Positions 9,141 to 18,355 of a stretch of DNA of 64,000 bases are shown here, in pieces (within the stretch, counting starts at the first letter, position 1; every line of letters starts with the position of its first letter). Below the pieces are notes generated by a model. That model searched no databases and had not been told where the DNA came from. It saw only the letters and a program-made list of their open reading frames with translations. Position numbers and translations under genes: made by a program. This stretch comes from Pseudoalteromonas sp. 3D05. Its GTDB lineage: Bacteria > Pseudomonadota > Gammaproteobacteria > Enterobacterales > Alteromonadaceae. The stretch covers positions 1 to 64,000 of the forward strand of contig NZ_PDUS01000005.1 in NCBI RefSeq assembly GCF_002723455.1. The letters are read 5' to 3'.

Positions 9141-10559
9141 TTATAGCCCGTACTTTTCAAGGCGGCGGTACATGGCACCGCGGGTTAAACCCAGTGCTTT
9201 GGCTGCATGACTCACATTACCTTGATGGTGCTTAAGTGCTGCGCGAACTGTGCGTTGTTCAAGTATGTCTAAATCAAAAGTGTCGTACTGCGCTACATTG
9301 TTTAAAACCTCCGTGCTTTGGATTTTCTCGTCAGTACTAACTGATGTTGAATTACCAACCACTGAGCTTATATCGAGTTTATCCCCTTCAGTTAAAATAA
9401 CCGCACGCTCTATAGCGTGGGCAAGCTCTCGCACATTACCAGGCCACGCGTATTGGCAAAGCGCACTCATATCATCATCGCTAATGGTTAAGCTGCGTTT
9501 ATATTTTTGCGCAAAGTGTTTTAGGTAGTAATTAGCTAATAATGGAATGTCATCGCTGCGCTCCCGTAATGCCGGAAGGCGAATTTCAACGGTGTTTATC
9601 CGATACAATAAATCTTGACGAAAACGCCCCTCTGCGACGGCTTGATCAAGGTTGTCGTTAGTGGCGCAAATAAGGCGGATATCAATATCAACGGCTTTAC
9701 TGCTGCCAACGGGCGTTATTTGTCTATTTTGCAGTGCAGCCAGTAATTTGGCTTGATGCTCTAGGGGTAAATTACCCAGTTCATCTAAAAATAAACTGCC
9801 ACCGTGGGCAAGCTCAAATTTACCAATGCGATCGGCTTTAGCATCAGTAAACGCGCCTTTTTTGTGGCCGAATAGTTCACTTTCAAATAAATTCTGCGCT
9901 ACTGCACCCATATCTAAACTCATAAAGGTTTGATTGTGGCGCATACTTGCTTGATGAATGGCATGCGCGGTCAACTCCTTCCCTGTGCCACTTTCACCGG
10001 TTATTAATATGTTGGCATCAGTTTGAGCTGCTTTTTCTATGGTGCTAAACACCTGCTGCATCGCATTGCTTTGACCTAAGAACTCAAAATTGGGCGTGTT
10101 TAAGGCTTGGTTTAACCCTTGTTTTTGCCGCGTTAATTTGCCCACTTGCTGTTTGTCTTTGGCGTGTGAAAATGCAGCGGCGACTGCGCCAAGTAATTGC
10201 TCGTTTTGCCAAGGCTTGGCAATAAAATCAGAGGCCCCCGCTTTAATTGCATCTACGGCTAATTGAATATCGCCGTAAGCGGTCATTAATAAAACAACGA
10301 TATTAGCGTCTTGTTCGATAATTTTTTTCAACCAATAAAAGCCTTCTTTGCCACTGATTGAGTCTTGGGTAAAGTTCATATCAAGCAGTATTACGTCAAC
10401 GGGCTGCTCGAGCTTGCGTTGCTCGTTAATGATGCCTGCAATGTCAAATGGATTGTCTGTGGTTTTAACACTTTGATAATGCTGCTTTAGCAATAAACGT
10501 GCTGCAATGAGAATGTCTGGGTTGTCATCAACAATTAGAAGAGAGCCTGTGTGTTTCAT
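9141..10559 (-). CDS. NtrC-family sigma-54-dependent response regulator
   Basis: A 472-residue activator with three domains. The receiver has D11-D12, phospho-acceptor D60 (LLDMNF), T93 and K115. The AAA+ domain has Walker A GESGTGKE (188-195) and Walker B LFLDE (256-260). The C-terminal Fis-type HTH ends with LGLTRGAMYRRL. The sigma-54-contacting loop reads GAFTDA (235-240) instead of the usual GAFTGA. It is the first gene of a pair with the kinase and lies divergent from the adaptor/ABC operon. Between them is a matching sigma-54 promoter with two upstream sites, so it most likely activates that operon. Confidence 0.92.
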   Translation of the reverse strand: MKHTGSLLIVDDNPDILIAARLLLKQHYQSVKTTDNPFDIAGIINEQRKLEQPVDVILLDMNFTQDSISGKEGFYWLKKIIEQDANIVVLLMTAYGDIQLAVDAIKAGASDFIAKPWQNEQLLGAVAAAFSHAKDKQQVGKLTRQKQGLNQALNTPNFEFLGQSNAMQQVFSTIEKAAQTDANILITGESGTGKELTAHAIHQASMRHNQTFMSLDMGAVAQNLFESELFGHKKGAFTDAKADRIGKFELAHGGSLFLDELGNLPLEHQAKLLAALQNRQITPVGSSKAVDIDIRLICATNDNLDQAVAEGRFRQDLLYRINTVEIRLPALRERSDDIPLLANYYLKHFAQKYKRSLTISDDDMSALCQYAWPGNVRELAHAIERAVILTEGDKLDISSVVGNSTSVSTDEKIQSTEVLNNVAQYDTFDLDILEQRTVRAALKHHQGNVSHAAKALGLTRGAMYRRLEKYGL

Positions 10560-10607
10560 GTTTTTTATTCTTATAGAGTTTTATTTAGCCTAAAACAAAA
10601 AGGGGGC

Positions 10608-10661
10608 AGTGTCCATAAATGGACGTTCATAAGATAACAAAGTGTTCTATAAACGGACACT
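10608..10661. promoter_or_regulatory. Two activator (enhancer-like) sites for the NtrC-type regulator
   Basis: Site 1 at 10608-10624 is AGTGTCCATAAATGGAC, containing the perfect palindrome GTCCAT-AA-ATGGAC (10611-10624). Site 2 at 10645-10661, read on the minus strand, is AGTGTCCGTTTATAGAA and matches site 1 at 12 of 17 positions. Their centres are about 34 bases apart, near three helical turns, and about 97 and 130 bases before the predicted start of transcription. This is the usual distance for sigma-54 activator sites. Binding is inferred. Confidence 0.65.
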
Positions 10662-10721
10662 ATAATTAGTTCAAAAACTTAATTTGTAATTAAGCGGTTG
10701 ATTTTATTGGTTAATTAAAGT

Positions 10722-10737
10722 TGGCACACGCTTTGTA
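10722..10737 (+). promoter_or_regulatory. Sigma-54 (-24/-12) promoter of the exporter operon
   Basis: TGGCAC (10722-10727), five bases, then TTGTA (10733-10737) fits the sigma-54 consensus TGGCAC-N5-TTGCA with one mismatch at the -12 C. Transcription would start near 10748, leaving a leader of about 38 bases before the adaptor ATG at 10786. Confidence 0.75.
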
Positions 10738-10785
10738 ATAACAATAGGTAATTAGTTAAATTAAACCTGTATCAAGGTAGTCGAC

Positions 10786-12039
10786 ATGGACAAAAAAATA
10801 GAACGCTCATTTACGCAAAAGTATTTTAAAAAGTTTACTTTTGCAGCTCTTACTTTAGGTGTTGCTGCGGCTGCATATGGTTTTACGCAAAGCAGTGATA
10901 CAGGCCGTAGCCAAAATATCGAGCGTAGTGGTTTAACGGTTAGCACGGTTAAACAAGGTGCCTTTAAAGATGCCTTAAGCTTACGCGGTCAAGTTGTGCC
11001 AAAAACCAGTATTTATCTCGATACCATTGCTGGTGGTCAAGTGGAAGAGCGATTAGTCGAGCAAGGTGAATATGTTGAGAAAGGCCAACCACTCGTGCGC
11101 TTAAGCAACACTAACTTACAACTTGATGTAATGAGCCGTGAAGCACAAGTTACCGAGCAGCTTAACTTTTTACGTAATACGCAGATGATGATGGAAACCA
11201 GCCGGTTAAACTTACGCCGCGACTTATTAGAAATCGAATTAAAAATAACTCATTTAACACGTCGATTAAAACAAACTAAACCTCTGGTTAAAAGTGGCGT
11301 ATTGGCGCAAGACCAACTAGCTGAGCTCGAAGAAGATTTAAATTATTACCAAGCCCGTAAAGAGCTCACCCTTGAGCGTCAAAAACAAGAAAATTCAATC
11401 CGTGAAGTGCAAGTGGCGCAGTTGTCAGACAGCGCTAAAATGCTCGAAAAAAATCTGCAATTTGCGCGTCGAAATCTCGACAACTTATTAATCAAAGCAC
11501 CGGTATCGGGTTATTTAAGCGAGCTTGATGTGGAAATTGGCGAATCTAAAAACAGTGGTGCGCGGTTAGGCCAAATAGATATTCCTAATGAATATAAATT
11601 AGTGGTGCGCATGGATGAATTTTATTTAAACCAAGTACAGCGTGACATGGCGGTAATGATTGAGCTTGAAAGCGGCACGGTGAATGCAAAAGTGAGCAAA
11701 ATCGATAGCCGCGTACAGCAGTCACAATTTCAAGTAGAAGTGGACCTACCCAGTAACACTAAAAGCATTAAGCGCGGCCAAAGCATTGATATTGAGTTAA
11801 TGCTAGGGGATGACAATAACAATGCCTTACTGCTTAAACGCGGGGCTTTTTTTACTAACTCGGGCGGTAACTGGGTTTATGTAATCGAACAAGGCGGTGA
11901 TAAAGCAGTGCGCCGTGATATCCGCCTAGGCAAAAAGAATCAACACTATTTTGAAGTGCTTGAAGGGCTCAATGCTGGGGATCAAGTAATTACCTCAAGC
12001 TACAGCAACTTTGACAAAGCACAGCAATTACAATTTTAA
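10786..12039 (+). CDS. HlyD/MacA-type periplasmic adaptor subunit
   Basis: A 417-residue membrane-fusion protein. One N-terminal membrane helix (about 16-33) is followed by a first biotinyl-lipoyl half (GGQVEERLVEQGEYVEKGQP), a long coiled-coil hairpin (about 115-225), a second lipoyl half (LLIKAPVSGYLSELDVEIGE) and a beta-barrel domain. It should link the inner-membrane transporter encoded next to an outer-membrane channel. No TolC-like gene lies in this cluster, so the housekeeping TolC is presumably used. First gene of the operon, 11 bases before the ATPase gene. Confidence 0.88.
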   Translation: MDKKIERSFTQKYFKKFTFAALTLGVAAAAYGFTQSSDTGRSQNIERSGLTVSTVKQGAFKDALSLRGQVVPKTSIYLDTIAGGQVEERLVEQGEYVEKGQPLVRLSNTNLQLDVMSREAQVTEQLNFLRNTQMMMETSRLNLRRDLLEIELKITHLTRRLKQTKPLVKSGVLAQDQLAELEEDLNYYQARKELTLERQKQENSIREVQVAQLSDSAKMLEKNLQFARRNLDNLLIKAPVSGYLSELDVEIGESKNSGARLGQIDIPNEYKLVVRMDEFYLNQVQRDMAVMIELESGTVNAKVSKIDSRVQQSQFQVEVDLPSNTKSIKRGQSIDIELMLGDDNNNALLLKRGAFFTNSGGNWVYVIEQGGDKAVRRDIRLGKKNQHYFEVLEGLNAGDQVITSSYSNFDKAQQLQF

Positions 12040-12050
12040 GGATAATAACA

Positions 12051-12755
12051 ATGATCAAACTAACTAATTTAAGCCGCGTATTTCGTACTCAAGATGTTGA
12101 AACAACAGCGCTAAGCAATATCAACTTAACTGTAAACGAAGGCGATTTTTTAGCGATAATGGGGCCATCTGGCTGTGGTAAGTCAACGCTGCTTTCTATT
12201 TTGGGTATGCTTGATTCACCGACCTCAGGCAACTTTGATTTTGCGGGAACTGACATTGCAGGCTATAGCGAAAAGCAACTAGCAGAGCTACGTAAAGAAT
12301 CAATTGGCTTTGTATTTCAAAGCTTTAACTTGATTGATGAGCTAACAGTTTATGAAAACGTAGAGTTGCCATTGCAGTATCAAAAAATATCAAAAAGTGA
12401 GCGTAAGCAACGCGTAGAAACCATTTTAAAGCGCGTGGGTATTGATCACCGCGGCGAGCATCTACCACAGCAACTGTCGGGTGGTCAGCAGCAGCGGGTA
12501 GCCGTTGCGCGTGCATTAGTGATTAATCCCAAGCTAATTTTAGCCGATGAGCCAACCGGTAACCTCGATTCTAAAAACGGTGATGAAGTGATGGCGATGC
12601 TACGCGAATTAAACCGCGAGGGCACCACGGTTATTATGGTGACTCACTCAGAAAAAGAGGGTGCCTATGCTGATCGCTTAGTGCGCCTATTGGATGGCCA
12701 AGTGATGCTTGATAAAGCAAATATTGCGCAGCAAGCCGTTGTTGAGGTTGCTTAA
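12051..12755 (+). CDS. ABC transporter ATPase, MacB/LolD type
   Basis: A 234-residue nucleotide-binding subunit with Walker A GPSGCGKS (38-45), Q-loop at Q90, signature LSGGQ (142-146), Walker B LILADEP (162-168) and the switch His in VTHSE. It belongs to the group that pairs with FtsX-like permeases and works by mechanotransmission instead of classic transport. AAGGATAA gives a good ribosome site. The permease gene starts one base after its stop, so expression is coupled. Confidence 0.92.
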   Translation: MIKLTNLSRVFRTQDVETTALSNINLTVNEGDFLAIMGPSGCGKSTLLSILGMLDSPTSGNFDFAGTDIAGYSEKQLAELRKESIGFVFQSFNLIDELTVYENVELPLQYQKISKSERKQRVETILKRVGIDHRGEHLPQQLSGGQQQRVAVARALVINPKLILADEPTGNLDSKNGDEVMAMLRELNREGTTVIMVTHSEKEGAYADRLVRLLDGQVMLDKANIAQQAVVEVA

Positions 12756-12756
12756 T

Positions 12757-15153
12757 ATGTTTATTAATTATTTAGTCACTGCTTTAAGATCATTTAAGCA
12801 ACAAAAACAGCATTTTATCCTAAACCTTTTAGGGCTAAGTATCGGCTTAGCTGCGGCAATTTTAGTGGCACTGTTTGCACAAAACGAGTTGTCATACGAT
12901 AGTCAGCAACCTCACGCTGAACGTGTTTACCGTGTAGGCCAAGATTACTCAAAGTTAGGGTTATCAGTTATTCCTATTTTCAATTATTCTCAAGCGGCAA
13001 AAGCCACTGAATATAGCCAAGTAGAAGAAGTGTTTGGTTTGACGATGGTATCGCTGACTCGAGAAGCTATGGTTGACGTGCAGTACCGGGATCAGGGTTT
13101 TAAACTTAATGACTTGTATGGGGCAACGCCAAATATTGAGAACTTTATCAATATAAACACATTGGCAGGGGATTTAAAAAATGCAATGAGTACACCTGAG
13201 AGCTTGGCTCTAAGTGAATCTGAAGCACTGCGAATTTTCGGTACAATAAATGTTATTGGTAACACGCTACAGCACGAACAAGGGCAATATACTGTACGGG
13301 CGGTGTTTGCAGATTTACCAAGCAATACTCACTTTGCATTTAAAAACCTCGTATATGTAAAACATGATCCAAATAACCTGATGGTTAATAGCAGTTATGT
13401 TTATATGCGTTTGGCGCCGCAAGCAGATCCAAAAGCACTCGCTGATACATTGTCTAAACAGTACTTCAATGGGCAAATGGCGGGTCAAGTTGCCATTGAG
13501 TTACACCCATTACTAGACTTACATTTAACAGCAAAATCGCCATTTGAAATGAAAGCAGGCGGCGCAAAGCAAGTTGTAACGATTTGTGCAGGGTTGAGCG
13601 TGTTACTTATTTTGATTGCTGGCTTTAACTTTATCAATATGACGGTGGCACAGTCTGCAAAGCGCGCCAAAGAAGTAGGGGTGCGCAAAGCACTTGGCGC
13701 AAGTAAGCTGCAGTTAGTAACACAGTTTTTAGCTGAATCTACTTTGGTTGCTCTATTGTCGATGATTATTGCCTGTGTGTTAGTGGAACTGTTATTGCCA
13801 AGCTTTAACCAGCTGGTCGATCGTGAACTGATAGTGAGTTATTTTTCAGCCTTTGGTTTGGGCATTATGGCTGTTGTTATTGCTGTAGGCATACTTGCAG
13901 GTTTGTACCCGGCATTGTTTATCTCATCATTTAGCGCAAAACGAGTGTTAAGTGGCGATTTACAACGCGGTAATACGGCCATTTGGGTACGTAAATGTTT
14001 ATTGACCTTGCAAGCATCATTAGCAATCGGTTTGATCATTGCATCGGTTACGTTGTTAAAACAATTATCTCACTTACAAAGTCTTCCTTTAGGCTATCAA
14101 ACGCAGCAACGCTTAGTGGTTTCAGAGTTGCCGGTGCAATCGGTATTTACGCAGCAGCCTAGCGCACTAATTAATCGCTTGACGGCTATAGATGGTGTAG
14201 AGCAAGCAACGATTATTGATACTCGTTTAACCGTTTCAATTAATAATACATTACAGCCTACTTGGCCCAATGGTGAATTTTCAGGTGGAATAACCCCTGT
14301 GATAGGTTCTGGTTTTGATGTTGTAAAAGGGCTAGGCCTTACGCTAATTGCTGGTAGAGACTTTAGCCGTGAGTTTTCCTCAGACTGGGCGACGCGAGCA
14401 AACGGGGTTACAACAGTAGGTACAATTATTACAGAAACCGTTGCCAAGCAGGCTGGTTATAGCAATGTGGCTGATATTGTTGGACAAAAAATTAAAGACA
14501 CAGGGCGTAATGTGGATATGCAAGTTGTTGGTGTTGTAAAAGATGTAAAGGTTGGTAATGCACAAGATGCGAATTCTAACATTATGTTTTTATGTGGTTA
14601 TAACTATTTAACACCAGTATCTGAAGTAATTTTAACCGTGAACGTGCAAAACCTCCCTGCTATAAAACAAGCAGTGATCACAGCTTTAGCTGAAGTGTCT
14701 AATATTTATGAGCCAAAAATAAACCTGCTAGCTGAAAACTATAAAGCGGTATTAAAAGGTGATGAGCGTGTTTCTCTTGTCGTACTTATATTTACTGGCC
14801 TTGCAGTGTTCTTAACTTGCTTAGGTACTTTTGGTTTAGCTTCATTTGCCACGATTCGTCGCCAAAAAGAAGTCGCTGTACGCAAAGTGCTTGGCGCATC
14901 ACGCATCAGTATTATGAATCTACTGGCAAAAGAGTTTTTAATTTTAGTGCTTGGCAGTGTGGCCATAGCATACCCGCTAACTTATTGGCTGGTGGGTGAC
15001 TGGCTCGCAAACTTTAACGAGCGGGTTGATCAAGCGCTATGGGTTTATTTGGTTGCAGCTTTGAGTGTTGCTGCGATCACTTGGCTGACGGTTGCAAGCA
15101 TCGCCTTTAAAGCCGCCAGTACGAGGCCATCGCTGACGTTACGTTATGAGTAA
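12757..15153 (+). CDS. FtsX/MacB-type ABC permease, first copy
   Basis: A 798-residue permease built of two halves. Each half has a membrane block, and the family motif appears twice: RAKEVGVRKALGAS and RQKEVAVRKVLGAS. The N-terminal helix is followed by a large periplasmic MacB_PCD-like domain (about 45-270), and a second such domain lies between the two FtsX blocks. The start is ATG 12757, one base after the ATPase stop, with GAGG upstream. A longer reading frame inside the ATPase gene is not needed. It forms the transporter with the ATPase and with the second permease. Substrate unknown; relatives export peptides, macrolides or lipoproteins. Confidence 0.9.
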   Translation: MFINYLVTALRSFKQQKQHFILNLLGLSIGLAAAILVALFAQNELSYDSQQPHAERVYRVGQDYSKLGLSVIPIFNYSQAAKATEYSQVEEVFGLTMVSLTREAMVDVQYRDQGFKLNDLYGATPNIENFININTLAGDLKNAMSTPESLALSESEALRIFGTINVIGNTLQHEQGQYTVRAVFADLPSNTHFAFKNLVYVKHDPNNLMVNSSYVYMRLAPQADPKALADTLSKQYFNGQMAGQVAIELHPLLDLHLTAKSPFEMKAGGAKQVVTICAGLSVLLILIAGFNFINMTVAQSAKRAKEVGVRKALGASKLQLVTQFLAESTLVALLSMIIACVLVELLLPSFNQLVDRELIVSYFSAFGLGIMAVVIAVGILAGLYPALFISSFSAKRVLSGDLQRGNTAIWVRKCLLTLQASLAIGLIIASVTLLKQLSHLQSLPLGYQTQQRLVVSELPVQSVFTQQPSALINRLTAIDGVEQATIIDTRLTVSINNTLQPTWPNGEFSGGITPVIGSGFDVVKGLGLTLIAGRDFSREFSSDWATRANGVTTVGTIITETVAKQAGYSNVADIVGQKIKDTGRNVDMQVVGVVKDVKVGNAQDANSNIMFLCGYNYLTPVSEVILTVNVQNLPAIKQAVITALAEVSNIYEPKINLLAENYKAVLKGDERVSLVVLIFTGLAVFLTCLGTFGLASFATIRRQKEVAVRKVLGASRISIMNLLAKEFLILVLGSVAIAYPLTYWLVGDWLANFNERVDQALWVYLVAALSVAAITWLTVASIAFKAASTRPSLTLRYE

Positions 15154-15237
15154 GTAAAATTTATTAGCCAAAACCATGGTCTATCGGAGTAACAGGTAGG
15201 CCATTTTTGGGTGAGAACAAGGTCTTATAGGTTAGAT

Positions 15238-17652
15238 ATGTTGATATCACATGTAACAACAGCATTTAGAGTATTCAAGCAATATAAGCTTTATTCGTTA
15301 TTGAGTGTCTTAGGGTTAAGTATTGGTCTTGCTGCAGCTCTGTTAGTGGCGTTATTCGCAGAGTATGAATTGTCGTTTGATGAAATGCAGCCCGAGCACC
15401 AGCAAGTTTATCGTCTGCATGTTGATGTAAAGGTACCGGGTTTAGAAGAGATTCCCTTAACGATTGTAAGCATTGCGCAAGCAGTGTCTTCACGTAGTGA
15501 TGTAAGTGGCTTATTGGTGCTGGCAGATGTGGTCGATAGTGATTTATTTACTGATCATATTAAAGTGGCTGGGCAAGCGTTTAAGCTGCGAAATGTGTAT
15601 GGCACTTCGGCCAATTTACGTGATTTTATTCACCTTAATGTGATGGCTGGCAATCTTGAACAAGCGCTCTCAGAGCCCAATCAAATCGCCTTGAGTGCAA
15701 GTGAGGCTGTAAGGTTATTCGGGAGTGTTAGCAATGCGTTCGAACAAACCTTATTGATGGGCGAGAAAAGTGTCACTGTGCGTGCTGTTTTTAATGACTT
15801 ACCCGATAACAGCCACTTTTTGTTTCATGCTTTAGTGTCTGTTGATTTCACCGAACATAACGATATATCGAGTTATGTTTATCTAAAAACTCAGCAAGGA
15901 GCTGATTTAAAAGGCATAGAAAAGCAGTTAGCTAGAAGTCTTATTGAAAAATATCAATTAAAGAATAGCCAACTTGAATATCGTTTAGTGTCGATGCGAG
16001 ACGTGTATTTTAAAGCCCATTCTCCCTTTGAATTTAAACCTGGCGGGTCGGCTTTTTTAGTGAACTTGAGCCTGGTATTGAGCGTGTTACTACTCGCCAT
16101 TGCCGCAGCCAATTACATTAATATTGCGGTGTCGCAATTGCTTTACCGCAGCAAAGAAATTGCCATGCGCAAAACCTTGGGGGCCAGTAAGCGACAATTA
16201 ATACTCCAATTTTTGTTAGAAGCTTTGCTAATGGTTTCCCTTGCTACGGTGTTAGCGTTGTGTTGGGTTGAGATGTTATTACCAAGTTTTAGTAGCTTTG
16301 CAAACCGCCCATTGCAGCTAGTTTGGGGCTGGTCACAATTGCTAGCTATATTGGGTGTGGTGTCTTTATTGGCTTTTATATCTGGTGCTTATCCGGCTTT
16401 TTGTGTGGCACGCGCACCGCTAAAAATATTACTTGCAGGGCAATTGCAAACAGGTCAGATGGTGCGTAAAGGTTTATTAGTCTTTCAAGCAGCCATGGCA
16501 ATGGCTTTAATTGTTTGTACGTTAGTGAGCTTGCAACAGTTAAAGTTCTTGCAAAGCTTGTCGGTTGGTTATGATGCGACAGATCGCATTGTGATACACG
16601 ATTTAAGCAGCAAGCAATTGATGATAAAAGAGCACGCGATACTCAATGAGATCCGTGCGCTGCCCGGTGTCGTGCAAGTGACCACCACGGACACAGATTT
16701 AACCGACAGCATTCTTGAAAGCTATTATTTTCGCTGGCCAAACGGCTATGAAGAGAGCGAACTGCCACCGACCATAGGTACAGGCTTCCATGCCGTCGAA
16801 ACCTTGGGTCTGACATTACTTGCTGGGCGAGATTTTTCACCGCAATTTCAAAGCGATTGGTTGCATTATGCCAATGAAGAGTCAAATACGCGGCAGGGTG
16901 AGGATGCATCTCAGGTAATGGCCATTTTGGTGACCGAACAAATGGCAAAACGTGCTGGCTATGAGAATGTGAGTGAGGTAGTGGGACTGCAAGTTCAAGG
17001 GCTCTACCGCAATATCAATGCAACCATTGTTGGCGTAGTAAAAGACATTAAAGTGGGCTCGGCAAAAGACGACTGGCTGCCTGTGTCATTTTCAGCAGGG
17101 TATAGCTCACAATCAACAATTAGATTAGTGATAAGCACCGAGCAAGCAAACTTTCCTCAATTATTGAATCAGCTACGAGAGCTTTTAAAACAATTTAATT
17201 TAACCGTCGAACCCCAATTTAGCCTAATGCAACAAGATTTAGCCAAAGTTTATCGTGTCGAGCAAGACTTGTTTGTGCTTATTCGAAATTTCTCTGCGCT
17301 GGCGATGCTTTTGAGTTGCTTAGGTTTATTTGGACTAGCGGCATTTGCAGCAAAACGTCAGCAAAAGCAATTAGCCATGCGAAAAGTGTTGGGCGCAACC
17401 CGTTTAAATTTAGTTAATCTACTTGCCCGTGAGTTTTTAATCATAGTGTTCGCAGCGGCGGCAATTGCTTTACCTCTAGCTTATTGGCTAATGGATAACT
17501 GGTTGCAAGGTTTTAACGACCGTATTGAGCAAACTATTTGGGTATATGGCTTGGCGGGGCTCATTGTGGGTGCGTTTACTTGGCTGACCGTTGCAAGTCT
17601 TGCATTTAAAGCTGCCAGTACACGGCCAGCGCTTGTTTTACGCGACGAGTAG
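15238..17652 (+). CDS. FtsX/MacB-type ABC permease, second copy
   Basis: An 804-residue paralogue of the preceding permease with the same plan: RSKEIAMRKTLGAS and RQQKQLAMRKVLGAT mark its two FtsX blocks, and both proteins end in a KAASTRP motif before the last residues. The N-terminus aligns from ATG 15238 (MLISHVTTAFRVFKQ against MFINYLVTALRSFKQ). A GTG at 15211 is in frame but would add nine residues not seen in the paralogue. The tandem genes are probably an old duplication and may form a heterodimer over the single ATPase. A REP pair follows. Confidence 0.88.
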   Translation: MLISHVTTAFRVFKQYKLYSLLSVLGLSIGLAAALLVALFAEYELSFDEMQPEHQQVYRLHVDVKVPGLEEIPLTIVSIAQAVSSRSDVSGLLVLADVVDSDLFTDHIKVAGQAFKLRNVYGTSANLRDFIHLNVMAGNLEQALSEPNQIALSASEAVRLFGSVSNAFEQTLLMGEKSVTVRAVFNDLPDNSHFLFHALVSVDFTEHNDISSYVYLKTQQGADLKGIEKQLARSLIEKYQLKNSQLEYRLVSMRDVYFKAHSPFEFKPGGSAFLVNLSLVLSVLLLAIAAANYINIAVSQLLYRSKEIAMRKTLGASKRQLILQFLLEALLMVSLATVLALCWVEMLLPSFSSFANRPLQLVWGWSQLLAILGVVSLLAFISGAYPAFCVARAPLKILLAGQLQTGQMVRKGLLVFQAAMAMALIVCTLVSLQQLKFLQSLSVGYDATDRIVIHDLSSKQLMIKEHAILNEIRALPGVVQVTTTDTDLTDSILESYYFRWPNGYEESELPPTIGTGFHAVETLGLTLLAGRDFSPQFQSDWLHYANEESNTRQGEDASQVMAILVTEQMAKRAGYENVSEVVGLQVQGLYRNINATIVGVVKDIKVGSAKDDWLPVSFSAGYSSQSTIRLVISTEQANFPQLLNQLRELLKQFNLTVEPQFSLMQQDLAKVYRVEQDLFVLIRNFSALAMLLSCLGLFGLAAFAAKRQQKQLAMRKVLGATRLNLVNLLAREFLIIVFAAAAIALPLAYWLMDNWLQGFNDRIEQTIWVYGLAGLIVGAFTWLTVASLAFKAASTRPALVLRDE

Positions 17653-17665
17653 ATAAGTAAACAAT

Positions 17666-17728
17666 GTCGCTATAAGTGACGACCTACAAGGTTATAGAAA
17701 GATGTAGGTCGTGCTTTAGCGCGTAAAG
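17666..17728. repeat. REP element, copy B
   Basis: ACGACCTACA (17679-17688) pairs with TGTAGGTCGT (17703-17712), preceded by GTCGCTATAAGTGAC and followed by GCTTTAGCGCGTAAA. It is the first of two direct copies between the permease gene and the RAYT gene. Confidence 0.8.
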
Positions 17729-17751
17729 TGTAACTTAAGTGTTTATGTTAT

Positions 17752-17814
17752 CGTCGCCATAAATGACGACCTACAAGGTTGTAGAAAGGTGTAGGACGTG
17801 CTTTAGCGCGTAAA
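17752..17814. repeat. REP element, copy C
   Basis: The same unit as copy B: GTCGCCATAAATGAC, then ACGACCTAC (17766-17774) pairing with GTAGGACGT (17791-17799, one mismatch), then GCTTTAGCGCGTAAA. Copies B and C repeat with a period of about 87 bases. Confidence 0.8.
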
Positions 17815-17857
17815 TAGGCTATATTTTATTTCTGCTTTAGGAAAAGGGATTTATCAA

Positions 17858-18304
17858 ATGAGCTGGAGTAACTTAAAGAAAGGGCGCGTATCAATTCAAT
17901 CAGGTGAGTACTTCATTACATTTACATGCAACCGCAGAGAAAGAGTTTTTAGTAATTCCGATCTTGCCAATACTTTTTGTAGATGTATTGCTAATAATGA
18001 GCTCAAGTATCAATGCTGTTGGTTAACTTGGGTTTTAATGCCTGATCATTTCCATGGCTTGTTGCAGCTTAAAAATAGTGAATTAGGGGTTGTAGTGGGC
18101 CACTTGAAAGGCGCATCAGCTCGGGAAGTTAATAAACGACGAGATTTAAATCAGCCTGTATGGCAAAGAGCGTATTATGATCATGCGCTGCGAGAAGAAG
18201 AAAATAGGGTTGAAATAGCAAGATATATTGCTGCAAACCCTTTGAGGCGTAAGTTGGTCGCTAGAATTGGTGATTATCCGTATTGGAATTCAGTATATTT
18301 GTAA
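17858..18304 (+). CDS. REP-associated tyrosine transposase (RAYT)
   Basis: A 148-residue Y1 HUH-type single-strand nuclease of the TnpA-REP group. The HUH motif is DHFH (H64 and H66) in VLMPDHFHGLL. The typical C-terminal block is present (RAYYDHALR, then RYIAANPLR), with Y123 or Y106/Y107 as candidate nucleophile. Length matches this family. REP units lie directly before it (copies B and C) and after it (partial copy D), and another copy occurs at 7727. Such genes are single-copy domesticated transposases thought to spread REP sequences. It appears intact. Confidence 0.88.
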   Translation: MSWSNLKKGRVSIQSGEYFITFTCNRRERVFSNSDLANTFCRCIANNELKYQCCWLTWVLMPDHFHGLLQLKNSELGVVVGHLKGASAREVNKRRDLNQPVWQRAYYDHALREEENRVEIARYIAANPLRRKLVARIGDYPYWNSVYL

Positions 18305-18324
18305 ATTTAATATCGCAGGGAGTT

Positions 18325-18347
18325 GTCGCCGTAAACGACGACCTACA
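18325..18347. repeat. REP element, partial copy D
   Basis: GTCGCCGTAAACGACGACCTACA matches the left half of copies B and C. The right half (TGTAGGTCGT) is missing. It closes the RAYT gene on its downstream side. Confidence 0.7.
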
Positions 18348-18355
18348 ATATATAA

